A stretch of DNA of 64,000 nucleotides from Oleispirillum sp963678075. GTDB lineage: Bacteria > Pseudomonadota > Alphaproteobacteria > Rhodospirillales > Rhodospirillaceae. The first letter of the stretch is position 1; every line of letters starts with the position of its first letter. The stretch lies in contig CAXXPK010000003.1 of NCBI GenBank assembly GCA_963678075.2, positions 620,001 to 684,000 on the forward strand. The letters are read 5' to 3'. The notes beneath the pieces are model-generated. The model worked only from the letters and a program-made list of their open reading frames with translations. It did not search any database and was not told the DNA's origin. The position numbers and the translations under genes are program-made. Positions 39,134 to 47,521 of this stretch are shown here, piece after piece.

Positions 39134-39859
39134 ATGGAAACGACAGCGGACGTTGGTGGTGTGATCGCCGCTTTACCGCACGAATTGTCGCCGTGGGCGA
39201 TGTTCGTCGGCGCGCACATCGTGGTGCAGGTGGTGATGGTCGGATTGGCGCTGGCCTCGGTCGCCACCTGGACGGTGGCGCTGGCCAAAAGCATCGAGAT
39301 GAGGCGCGCGCGACGGCGCCTGAAAGAGACGATCGCCACCCTGGCCGAGGTTCGCACCCTGGCCGAGGCCTCCGCCCGCATCGGCGGAACGGAGGGGGGC
39401 GAGGCCGCCCTGATCGCCGCGGCGATGCGCGAGGCGCAGCTCTCCGCCGGGGTCTGCGGTCATGGGCTGAAGGAACGGGTGGCGACCCGGCTGGAGCGGA
39501 TCGAGGTCGCCGCCGGGCGTCGCTTGGCGATCGGCACCGGCGTGCTGGCGACGATCGGTTCGACCGCGCCGTTCGTCGGTCTGTTCGGCACGGTGTGGGG
39601 GATCATGAACAGCTTCATCGGTATCGCGCGGGTGCACACCACCAATCTGGCGGTGGTCGCGCCTGGCATCGCCGAGGCGCTGCTGGCCACCGCGCTCGGT
39701 CTGGTCGCGGCGATTCCGGCGGTGATCGTCTATAACGTCTTCGCGCGAAGCATCTCCAACTATCGCTCGCAATTGGGCGACGTTTCGGCGGCGGTGCTGC
39801 GTCTGGTCAGCCGCGACGTGGATCGTCGCGTCCTGCCCTTCCAGGAGGCGGCGGAATAA
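39134..39859 (+). CDS. exbB: ExbB/TolQ-family proton channel subunit
   Basis: Inner-membrane energiser for TonB. ATG 39134 is preceded by AAGGGGGATGGG. 241 residues with three membrane helices (MFVGAHIVVQVVMVGLALASV; LAIGTGVLATIGSTAPFVGLFGTVWGI; ALLATALGLVAAIPAVIVYN) and the strongly conserved GLFGTVWGIMNSF and ALxATAxGLxAAIPAV motifs. Its stop overlaps the exbD start (TAATG). Confidence 0.93.
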   Translation: METTADVGGVIAALPHELSPWAMFVGAHIVVQVVMVGLALASVATWTVALAKSIEMRRARRRLKETIATLAEVRTLAEASARIGGTEGGEAALIAAAMREAQLSAGVCGHGLKERVATRLERIEVAAGRRLAIGTGVLATIGSTAPFVGLFGTVWGIMNSFIGIARVHTTNLAVVAPGIAEALLATALGLVAAIPAVIVYNVFARSISNYRSQLGDVSAAVLRLVSRDVDRRVLPFQEAAE

Positions 39860-40278
39860 TGGCGGGCGGAGGGGGCTGCGACGACCTGGCCGAATGTCAC
39901 GAAATCAACGTGACGCCGTTCATCGACGTGATGCTGGTGCTGTTGATCATCTTCATGGTCGCCGCGCCGTTGGCCACGGTGGACGTGCCGGTGGATCTGC
40001 CGTCGTCCTCGGCGCCGCTGCAAAAGCGACCCGATACCCCGCTGTTCGTTTCGGTGAAGGCGGATTCCGAGGTTCTGGTGGGGAATGACGCGGTGGCGAT
40101 GAGTGGTCTGGAGGCGGCCCTGGACGGGTGCACCGGCGGCGACAAGGAGACCCGCATCTTCCTGCGCGCCGATCGCTCGGTGGACTATGCCACCTTGATG
40201 GCGGCGATGGATGCCTTGCGCGCGGGCGGCTACCTGAAGGTGGCGCTGGTTGGTCTGGAGGGGACGAAGGGACAATGA
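39859..40278 (+). CDS. exbD: ExbD/TolR-family protein
   Basis: One membrane helix (VTPFIDVMLVLLIIFMVAAP) with the conserved Asp of the proton path, then a periplasmic domain (DLPSSSAPLQKRPDTPLFVSV, RADRSVDYATLMAAMDALR). 139 residues, normal size. Coupled by overlap to exbB and tonB. Confidence 0.93.
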   Translation: MAGGGGCDDLAECHEINVTPFIDVMLVLLIIFMVAAPLATVDVPVDLPSSSAPLQKRPDTPLFVSVKADSEVLVGNDAVAMSGLEAALDGCTGGDKETRIFLRADRSVDYATLMAAMDALRAGGYLKVALVGLEGTKGQ

Positions 40279-40979
40279 GCGCGTCCGAATCCGCGACGGC
40301 CGGCGGCTGGGTCGCCTGGAATGGCGATGATCCGGCGCCGGCGCGCCTGTGGGCCAGTTCCCTGGCGCTGGTCATGGGGCTGCACGTGGCGTGCGCCCTG
40401 GGCGTGGCGCTGATCCGATCGGAGCCGGTCAACGACATGCCCGCCGGGGCGTTTTCCTTGGAATTGGCCGCGTTTGGCGGCAATCCGACGGCCACGCCCG
40501 GCGGCGCGGTGAAAGTGCCGCCGCCTCCCGCGCCGAAGGTCGAGCCGAAACCCGCGCCCGCCGCGCCCTCCGCCGAAGCTCCCAGCAAGGGCGGCAGCGC
40601 GGCCCAGACCGCCGCGCCGACCCAGACGGCGGGGGGCGGCGGTGGCGTGGTGTCCGGTCGCCTGGGCGGTGGCGGAGTTGGTCTTGGTACGCCGCTGGGG
40701 AGATATAAAGTATTGGTTTTCCAGGCATTGTGGGCAAATCGCCGTTATCCGCCGATCGCGCAGCGGAGGGGCTATCAGGGGGATGTCGAGATCGAGTTTA
40801 CGATCGCCGCCGATGGCGAGGTGCTGGGCCACAAGGTGCTGTCCGGTAGCGGGTTCTCGGTGCTGGATCGCGAGGCCGATGCCCTGTTGCGCCGGGTCCG
40901 TCGCTTCCCGTCGTTTCTACACGACCTGAAGCTATCGACCCTGACTTTCCGCGTCATCATTCCCTTCCAGTTGACCTGA
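40275..40979 (+). CDS. tonB: TonB-family energy transducer
   Basis: Starts by ATGA overlap with exbD. One N-terminal helix (LWASSLALVMGLHVACALGVAL), a Pro/Ala/Lys-rich periplasm-spanning linker (VPPPPAPKVEPKPAPAAPS), a Gly-rich stretch, and a C-terminal TonB domain (YPPIAQRRGYQGDVEIEFTI, SGFSVLDREADALLRRV). 234 residues. It would energise outer-membrane receptors, but none is encoded in this window. Confidence 0.92.
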   Translation: MSASESATAGGWVAWNGDDPAPARLWASSLALVMGLHVACALGVALIRSEPVNDMPAGAFSLELAAFGGNPTATPGGAVKVPPPPAPKVEPKPAPAAPSAEAPSKGGSAAQTAAPTQTAGGGGGVVSGRLGGGGVGLGTPLGRYKVLVFQALWANRRYPPIAQRRGYQGDVEIEFTIAADGEVLGHKVLSGSGFSVLDREADALLRRVRRFPSFLHDLKLSTLTFRVIIPFQLT

Positions 40980-41007
40980 CCTCTTTGGTATCCGCACCTT
41001 GTACGAT

Positions 41008-41057
41008 GCCCTTCCCTGTTATATAACTGACCGGTCAGTTATATAACAGGGAAGGGC
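41008..41057. promoter_or_regulatory. 50-bp perfect palindrome, probable TetR operator
   Basis: Perfect two-fold symmetry over 25 bases each side, centred between 41032 and 41033, with core ACTGACCGGTCAGT. The inner TGACCGGTCA resembles operators of CecR (YbiH)-type TetR regulators. It lies immediately upstream of the TetR start codon (its right arm holds the ribosome site GGAAGGG), so it could also fold in mRNA or end tonB transcription. Confidence 0.85.
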
Positions 41058-41062
41058 CGCCT

Positions 41063-41686
41063 GTGCCGCGCTGGACCCATCGCGCCGATCGCCGCCCCGC
41101 CGAAATCACCGCCGCCGCCCTGGCGTTGTTTTCGGAAAAGGGCTTCGCCGCCACCCGCATGGAGGAAATCGCCGTCCGTGCCGGGCTGTCGAAGGCGGGG
41201 GTTTATCTGTACTTTCCGTCGAAGACCGAGGTCTTCAAGGCGACGGTGCGGGAAACCATTCTGGCCACCGTCGCCCATCTGGAAAACCTGGCCGACGGAT
41301 TTTCCGGGTCCTCGCGGGACTTGCTGGCCCGCGTGATAACCGAAATCGCGCGGGTGGTCGGCGGCACCAAGGCCGGGGCGATCCCCAAGATCGTGCTCTC
41401 CGAGGCTGGAAATTTCCCGGATATTGCCGAATTCTATACGAAGGAGGTGGTGTCCCGCGGGATATCCCTGGTGTGGGGAATCATCGCGCGCGGTCAGGCG
41501 CGGGGCGAGTTCGCCACCGATTTGGGGCCGATGACGCCGTTCATGGCGATCGGGCCGATTCTGATGCTGGCGATGTGGAACCATGGACTTGGGCAGGCGG
41601 TCGGCCGCCCCATCGATCCCGAGCTTTTCGCCCGCGACATGTTGCGGGTGGTGGGACGGGGCATGCAGGCGAGGGAGGACGGTTGA
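41063..41686 (+). CDS. TetR-family transcriptional regulator (CecR/YbiH-like)
   Basis: GTG 41063 start with GGAAGGG upstream. The N-terminal helix-turn-helix is clear: ITAAALALFSEKGFAATRMEEIA and AGLSKAGVYLYFPSKTEVFKA. A TetR_C-type ligand domain follows. 207 residues, intact. It is the first gene of an exporter operon and probably autoregulates through the adjacent palindrome. The order TetR, membrane fusion protein, ATPase, permease is that of CecR-YbhGFSR. Confidence 0.9.
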   Translation: MPRWTHRADRRPAEITAAALALFSEKGFAATRMEEIAVRAGLSKAGVYLYFPSKTEVFKATVRETILATVAHLENLADGFSGSSRDLLARVITEIARVVGGTKAGAIPKIVLSEAGNFPDIAEFYTKEVVSRGISLVWGIIARGQARGEFATDLGPMTPFMAIGPILMLAMWNHGLGQAVGRPIDPELFARDMLRVVGRGMQAREDG

Positions 41687-42068
41687 TGATCCATCCGAAG
41701 CGGACGATCCCCATGGTTCTGGCCTGCGTGGCGCCCAGGCGGCGGCGGGTGACGTGGCCTTCCGTCTGGATGCGCAGGCCGAGGCGGTCCTGGCGGCGGA
41801 AGCGGCCTTGGAAAAGGCGCGGTTCGCCGGATTGTCCGCCGGTGCGACCGCCGGTTTGGGCTGCGACGGCTGCGGCGCGGCGGCGACCGCGACCGCGACC
41901 ATCGCCCTCGTCTCGGGTGAGGCGACCTATGCGCCGCCGGTGCTCTATTCGCGGGAAGGCCGCGACAAACTGACCTTCCTGGTCGAATTGCGTCCCGACG
42001 CCGCCACCGCCGCGCGGCTGCGCCCCGGCCAGCCGGTGGAGATCCGGTTGCCGCGGGCGGCGCCATGA
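41686..42068 (+). pseudogene. HlyD-family membrane fusion protein (YbhG-like), mostly deleted
   Basis: ATG 41686 overlaps the TetR stop and gives MIHPKRTIPMVLA, a normal lipoprotein/signal-peptide opening, after which the frame is lost. In another frame GDVAFRLDAQAEAVLAAEAAL (coiled-coil part) is followed, after KARFAGLSAG, by CDGCGAAATATATIALVSGE, APPVLYSREGRDKLTFLVE and RLRPGQPVEIRLP, the C-terminal part of a YbhG-like adaptor. About 200 of some 330 residues are missing in at least two deletions. It overlaps the ATPase start (ATGA). Confidence 0.75.
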
Positions 42069-42952
42069 CCGCCGCCATCGCCGTCACCGGCTTGACCAAG
42101 CGGTTTTCCGGCCGCACCGTGGTCGATGCCATCGATCTGTCGGTGGAGGAGGGGCGGATCGTCGGCTTCCTGGGGCCCAACGGCTCGGGCAAGACCACCA
42201 CCATCCGCATGCTCTGCGGTTTGTTGCAGGTGGACGCCGGGGAAGGTACCTGCCTGGGGCTCGACATTCGAAGCCAGGCCGCCGCGATCAAGCGTCAGGC
42301 CGGATACATGACGCAGCGGTTTTCCCTGTACAAGGACATGACGGTCGCCGAGAACCTGGATTTCGTGGCGCGGGTTCACGGTCTTGCCGATCGTCGCGGG
42401 CAACTGGCGGGAACCTTGTCGGGGGGGCTGGAAGCAGCGTTTGGCCCTGGCCGCCGCGATCCTGCACCGTCCGCGCCTGTTGCTGTTGGACGAGCCGACG
42501 GCGGGGGTGGACCCCAAGGCGCGGCGCGAGTTCTGGGACCATATCCACGGCTTCGCGGTGGAGGGGATGACGGTTCTGGTCTCGACCCACTACATGGACG
42601 AGGCGGAGCGTTGCCACGCCATTGCCTATATCGCCTATGGCCGCCTGTTGGCGCGCGGCACGGTGGCCCAGGTGGTCGCCGCCTCGGGCCTGTGCGCGGC
42701 GGCGGTGACCGGCGACGACGATCCCCGTCCGGTCGAACGGTTGAAGGCGCTGTCCTGCGTCAAAACCGCCACCGCGATGGGGGCGGTGGTGCATGTCGCG
42801 GGCGGCGACGCGGCGGCTCTGTCCGATGCGCTGGACGGACTGAAGACGGCGGGCGGCATCGGGGACTGGCGACCGGAAGCCCCAATCTGGAAGATGCCTT
42901 CATCCATTTGATGGCGGACAGCCGCGACACCTTCGCGGAGGGCGCGCGATGA
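42065..42952 (+). pseudogene. ABC exporter ATPase (YbhF-like, one nucleotide domain), two frameshifts
   Basis: Walker A GPNGSGKTTTIRM, Q-loop YMTQRFSLYKDMTV, signature LSGG, Walker B LLLLDEPTAGVDPKAR and H-loop STHYMDEAE are all encoded, but in two frames. After LSGG one G too many in a run of seven (near 42425) shifts the frame; near 42888 a C run appears one base short, returning to the first frame for NLEDAFIHLM. Correcting both would give an intact protein of about 296 residues. Both sites are homopolymers, so sequencing error is a serious alternative to true mutation. Confidence 0.8.
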
Positions 42953-44070
42953 CCCTGTCCGAGCGGTTTTCCCTGACCCGCCTGACCGCGATGATCTTCA
43001 AGGAATTCGTGCAGATCCGCCGCGACCGCATGACCTTCGGCATGATGGTGGGGATTCCGCTGCTGCAATTGTTGTTGTTCGGCTTTGCCATCAATTCCGA
43101 TCCCAAGCACCTGCCGACTGCGGTGCGCGATGCCAACCACGGTCCGGTGGCGCGCGCGGTGGTGGTGGCGATGCGGGCTTCCGGCTATTTCCCGGGTGAC
43201 GTTGCTAGACCAAAACCGAGGCCGAGGTCGATGATATCCTGGCCACCGGCGCCGCGCAGTTCGTGGTCACCGTTCCCGTGGACTTTTCCCGTCGCGTGCT
43301 GCGCGGCGAACGGCCGCAGCTGTTGGTCGAGGCCGACACCACCGATCCCGCCGCCACCGCCAATGCGTTGTCGGTGCTGGAACGGTTGTCGTCCGCCGCC
43401 GCCGACCGCGAATTGACCGGGCCGTCCGCGTCGCTGAAACGCGGGCCGCCGCCCTTCGATCTGGTGGTGCATCGCCGCTATAACCCCGAGGGCGAAACCG
43501 CCTTCAATGTCGTGCCGGGGTTGATGGGGGTGGTGCTGACCATGACCATGGTGATCATGACCTGTTTGGCGGTGACCCGCGAACGCGAACGCGGCACCAT
43601 GGAAAGCCTGCTGGCGATGCCGTTGCGTCCGCTCGAGGTGATGCTGGGCAAGATCGTGCCCTACATCCTGATCGGGCACGGTCAGGTGGTGTTCATTCTC
43701 ATTGTTGCCAAGGTTCTGTTCGCGGTACCGATGCAGGGCAGTCTGATCCTGCTGTCGCTGTCCACCGTCGTCTTCATCACCGCCAACCTGGCGGTGGGGT
43801 TCACCTTTTCCACCATCGCCGGCAATCAGTTGCAGGCGGTGCAAATGGGGTTCTTTTTCTTTCTGCCGTCGATTCTGCTGTCCGGCTTCATGTTTCCGTT
43901 TCGCGGCATGCCGGATTGGGCGCAGGCGATCGGCGAGGGTTTGCCCCTGACCCATTTTCTGAGGATCGTTCGCGGTATCCTGCTGAAGGGGGTCGGCGCC
44001 GCCGAGATCTGGCCCGATCTGGTGGTGATCGCCGTCTTTCTGGCGGTGGTGGCCTGTCTGGTCGCCGGTT
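42949..44070 (+). pseudogene. ABC-2 type exporter permease (YbhS/YbhR-like), frameshifted and C-terminally fused
   Basis: ATGA overlap with the ATPase gene. MIFKEFVQIRRDRMTFGMMV and the first helix (IPLLQLLLFGFAIN) are in frame 1 to about 43205; EAEVDDILATGAAQFVVTVPV continues in a second frame. Helices FNVVPGLMGVVLTMTMVIM, VVFITANLAVGFTFSTIAG and the family motif GFMFPFRGMPDWAQAIGEGLPLTHF follow. The last residues expected for the permease are replaced at ~44070 by a PepSY protein, without loss of frame. Confidence 0.8.
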
Positions 44071-44324
44071 CCGCGTTCGCCGCAGATGTCGTGGCCGGAC
44101 ACGAAGCCGCATCCCTGCCAGAGGGGCAGGACGTGATGCCGCTGGCCACCGTGCTCGACCGCGTGATGCCGGTGATCGAGGGCGAGGTCGGCAATTCCAA
44201 GCTGATCAAGGACGGCGGGGTCTGGATTTACGTGATTTTGTTCTTCGACGAAAATGGCGCCCGCCGCGAGTTGAAGGTCGATGCCACCACCGCCGCCATC
44301 CTGGGCATCAAGGCCGCGCGGTAA
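44071..44324 (+). pseudogene. PepSY-domain protein, start codon lost in fusion with the permease
   Basis: From SAFAADVVAGHEA onward the sequence is that of a small periplasmic PepSY protein: the end of a signal peptide (GSAFAAD), then LATVLDRVMPVIEGEVGNSKLI and VWIYVILFFDENGARRELKVD, the PepSY core. It ends at TAA 44324. The codons for the rest of its signal peptide and its start are missing; the permease's last helix now precedes it. If the chimera were made, the permease helix could in principle present PepSY to the periplasm. Confidence 0.75.
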
Positions 44325-45888
44325 GCGGCCAGAACAGCGGAATCAGGGTGGTCGCCACGACCATTATCAGCAGATTCATCGGGACCCCGATCTTCAGAAA
44401 ATCGCTGAAGCGGTAGTTGCCGATATTGTAGACGTAGGTGTTGGTCTGATAGCCGATCGGGGTCGCGAAGCTGGCCGATGCCCCCAGCATCACCGCCACC
44501 ACCAGGGGGCGCGGTTCCAACCCGGTGTGTTGCGCGACGCCGATCACGATCGGGGTCATCAGCACCGCGGTGGCGTTGTTGCTCATCAACTCGGTCAGCA
44601 GCGAGGTGGTGGCGTAGACCGCAGCCAGTACCGCCACGTATCCGAAGTCCTGCACCAAGTCGGCCACCGTATCGACGATCAGGCGCGCCGCGCCGGATTT
44701 TTCCATCGCCAGGGACAGCCCCAGCATCCCGAAAATCAACATCAGGATTCGCCATTCGATCACCTCGTACGCCTTTTCCAGGCTGACGCAGCCGGTCAAT
44801 ATCACCAGCACCGCGCCGGGAATCGCCAGCCCGGCGATCGGCATGACCCGCCACGCCGCCAATCCCACCACCCCCAATATGGTCGCCGTCGCGATCATCG
44901 CCTTGACCCGTTGCACCGGGCGTTGCGTCAGTTGGGTGATCGGCAGCAGGTCTTCCTGCGCGAACAGACGGTCGCCCGCCTGCAGCGGCGTGTCGCGCAG
45001 GGCCGAGCGCGGCTTCGCGGGGTCGGCGACGGGTGGCGGCGGTGCGCGCAACCCGCGTACCGCCTGCATCAGGTTGGCGAAGCCGTTACGAGCGCCGCTG
45101 TCGTTGCGGATCAGGTCGAGGATTTCATAATCCTTGTCGCTACTGAAGCTGACCTCGTTCAGGGGCTTGCCGGTCAGGGGCGAGCCGAAGGGGACCACCG
45201 CTTCGGCCAGGAAGCGCTTGCGCGGCGCTTCGGCCATGATCTCGGTTTGCAGCAGTTCGCGGTTGGGCAGCAGGCGCGTTCCGATCGTCACCATGAACAG
45301 GGCGCCGATCACCGCCATTCCCAGGCCGGGCCCGGAAATTTCGAACATGCTGAACGGCGCCAATCCGTGCGCGCTGGCGACGCCATCGACCAGGATGTTG
45401 GTCGAGGTTCCGATCAGAGTGCAGGCGCCGCCCAAAATCGCCATGTGGGACAAGGGAATCAGGTACTTGGAGGGGCTGTTCTGCAACCGGCGGGCGACCG
45501 CGATCACCACCGGCGCCATCACGATCACCACCGGCGTGTTGTTCATGAACGCCGACACCGCGACCACCCCGGCCATCATCACGGCGATGGCAAGGATGCG
45601 TCGCCGCTCCGCCAGGTCGAGGATCATCCGGCACAGCAAATCGATCACGCCGGTGCGTTCCAGCGCCGCGCTTAAAACGAACATGCAGGCAATGGCGATC
45701 GTCGCCGAATTGCCGAACAGGGCCAGGGTCGCGGTCGAATCGATCACCTGCGTCGCCAGCAGGATCGCCATCGCCGACATTGCCGTCAGGTGCGGCGGCA
45801 GGATATCGCGGACGAACAGGGCCAGCACGCCGATCAGAACCGCGAAGGTGATGGCCATGTCGAGGGTGATGGGCAGATTGGCGGTCAA
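44308..45888 (-). CDS. SLC13/DASS-family transporter with TrkA-C domain
   Basis: Membrane carrier for anions such as sulfate or dicarboxylates. Helical segments flank a central soluble region with FGSPLTGKPLNEVSF, one TrkA-C (RCK_C) domain. The two family signatures (SAFMNNTPVVIVMAPVV; ATPIGYQTNTYVYNIGNY) are present. 526 residues; relatives with two TrkA-C domains have about 590, so the second domain (after LQAGDRLFAQ) may be missing. No frame break. Its 3' end overlaps the PepSY gene by 17 bases, convergent. Confidence 0.82.
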   Translation of the reverse strand: MTANLPITLDMAITFAVLIGVLALFVRDILPPHLTAMSAMAILLATQVIDSTATLALFGNSATIAIACMFVLSAALERTGVIDLLCRMILDLAERRRILAIAVMMAGVVAVSAFMNNTPVVIVMAPVVIAVARRLQNSPSKYLIPLSHMAILGGACTLIGTSTNILVDGVASAHGLAPFSMFEISGPGLGMAVIGALFMVTIGTRLLPNRELLQTEIMAEAPRKRFLAEAVVPFGSPLTGKPLNEVSFSSDKDYEILDLIRNDSGARNGFANLMQAVRGLRAPPPPVADPAKPRSALRDTPLQAGDRLFAQEDLLPITQLTQRPVQRVKAMIATATILGVVGLAAWRVMPIAGLAIPGAVLVILTGCVSLEKAYEVIEWRILMLIFGMLGLSLAMEKSGAARLIVDTVADLVQDFGYVAVLAAVYATTSLLTELMSNNATAVLMTPIVIGVAQHTGLEPRPLVVAVMLGASASFATPIGYQTNTYVYNIGNYRFSDFLKIGVPMNLLIMVVATTLIPLFWPLTARP

Positions 45889-45942
45889 GGGGGAGATCCT
45901 TGGACAATGACGCGGATACCAACCCTAGCACGCGGATGCGAA

Positions 45943-45974
45943 ACCGGCGAAGCCCCGTCATGGGCTTCGCCGGT
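45943..45974. terminator. Hairpin terminator downstream of mmsA
   Basis: Perfect 13-base stem ACCGGCGAAGCCC / GGGCTTCGCCGGT with a six-base loop, between the mmsA stop and the SLC13 start. Confidence 0.8.
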
Positions 45975-46006
45975 GCGATGTCTGGCCGTTCCGAACCGAA
46001 GCGGCG

Positions 46007-47491
46007 TCAGCGCGCCGTGTTGGGGAAGGCGAACAGGGTCTTTTCCTCGATGCCGCTGCTCGGCCAGCGCTGGGTGATCGCCTTGCGCTTGGTGTAGAAG
46101 CGGATCGAATCGGGGCCATAGATGTGCAAATCGCCGAACAGCGACCGCTTCCAGCCGCCGAAGCTGTGGTACGCCACCGGCACCGGCAGCGGCACGTTGA
46201 TGCCGACCATACCAACCTGGATGTTGTCGGTGAAGTAACGCGCCGCCTCGCCATCGCGGGTGAACAGGCAGGTGCCATTGCCGAATTCGTGGGCATCGAT
46301 CAACGCCATGCCTTCGTGCAGGGTGCCGACCCGCACCACGCAAAGGACGGGGCCGAAGACTTCGTCGGTGTAGACCTTCATTTCCGGCCTGACCCGGTCC
46401 AGCAGGCAGGGGTCGACGAAATAGCCGTTTTCGAAGCCCGGAACCTTGATGTCGCGGCCGTCCACCACCAGGTCCGCGCCGTCGGCGACGCCCGAGGTGA
46501 CGTAGTCCTTGATCTTTTCCTGGCTCTGCCTGGTGATCACCGGACCCATGTCGATGCTGGTCTGGGTGCAGGCGCCGACCTTGATCTTGGCGATCGCGGT
46601 CTTCAGCCGCGCCACCAGATTGTCGGCCACCTGATCGCCGACGCAGACCGCCACCGAAAGCGCCATGCAGCGTTCGCCCGCCGACCCATAGGCCGCGCCG
46701 ATCATCGCGGAAACCGCGGCGTCGAGGTCGGCGTCGGGCATCACGATGGCGTGGTTCTTGGCGCCGCCCAGGGCCTGCACCCGCTTGCCGTTGGCGGGGC
46801 CGGTCTTGTAAATGTGTTCGGCGATCGGGGTCGAGCCGACGAAGCTGATCGCCTTGACCAGCGGGTGGGAAAGCAGGGTGTCCACCGCTTCCTTGTCGCC
46901 GTTGACGACGTTGAAGACGCCGGCGGGAAGACCGGCCTCGGCCAACAGTTCGGCCAGGATCATCGCCGCGCCGGGGTCGCGTTCCGACGGCTTCAGGACG
47001 AAGCTGTTGCCGTAAACGATCGCCATCGGCACCATCGCCGGGAAGTTGAAGGGGGTGACCCCGGCGACCACGCACAGGGGCTGGAACTCGCTCCAGGTGT
47101 CGATCCCCGGTCCGACGTTCTTGGAATGCTCGCCCTTCAGCAGTTCGCCCGCGCCGCAGGCGTACTCGACGATCTCGATGCCGCGCATCAACTCGCCCTG
47201 GGCGTCGTCCATGGTCTTGCCGTGCTGTTCGGCGATCGCGGCGCAGATGCGCGGGGCTTGCGCGTCCAGAAGCGCCTTGAAGCGGAACATCACCTGCGCC
47301 CGCTTCGCCGCCGGGGTGGCCGCCCACGCCGGGAAGGCGGCGTGCGCGGTCTCGATCGCGGCGGTGGTCTCGGCGGCGGAGGCCAAGGCGACCTTGGCGG
47401 CCGGCAGGCCGAGGGCGGGGTTGAAAACGTCCTGGGTGCGGCCGTTGGCCGCGACCGCATGGCCCGCCATGAAGTGTCCGATGGTGTTCAT
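46007..47491 (-). CDS. mmsA: CoA-acylating methylmalonate-semialdehyde dehydrogenase
   Basis: Oxidises methylmalonate semialdehyde (and malonate semialdehyde) to propionyl- or acetyl-CoA in valine, beta-alanine and inositol catabolism. 494 residues. Catalytic Cys in AGERCMA, cofactor loop FVGSTPIAEHIY, and conserved VVAGVTPFNFPAMVPMA. ATG 47491 has GGAAAG upstream. It lies 30 bases after the aminotransferase gene in the same direction, which supplies its aldehyde substrate. Intact. Confidence 0.93.
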   Translation of the reverse strand: MNTIGHFMAGHAVAANGRTQDVFNPALGLPAAKVALASAAETTAAIETAHAAFPAWAATPAAKRAQVMFRFKALLDAQAPRICAAIAEQHGKTMDDAQGELMRGIEIVEYACGAGELLKGEHSKNVGPGIDTWSEFQPLCVVAGVTPFNFPAMVPMAIVYGNSFVLKPSERDPGAAMILAELLAEAGLPAGVFNVVNGDKEAVDTLLSHPLVKAISFVGSTPIAEHIYKTGPANGKRVQALGGAKNHAIVMPDADLDAAVSAMIGAAYGSAGERCMALSVAVCVGDQVADNLVARLKTAIAKIKVGACTQTSIDMGPVITRQSQEKIKDYVTSGVADGADLVVDGRDIKVPGFENGYFVDPCLLDRVRPEMKVYTDEVFGPVLCVVRVGTLHEGMALIDAHEFGNGTCLFTRDGEAARYFTDNIQVGMVGINVPLPVPVAYHSFGGWKRSLFGDLHIYGPDSIRFYTKRKAITQRWPSSGIEEKTLFAFPNTAR

Positions 47492-47521
47492 GCTGTGCTT
47501 TCCGTTACCTGTCGTTGAAAC

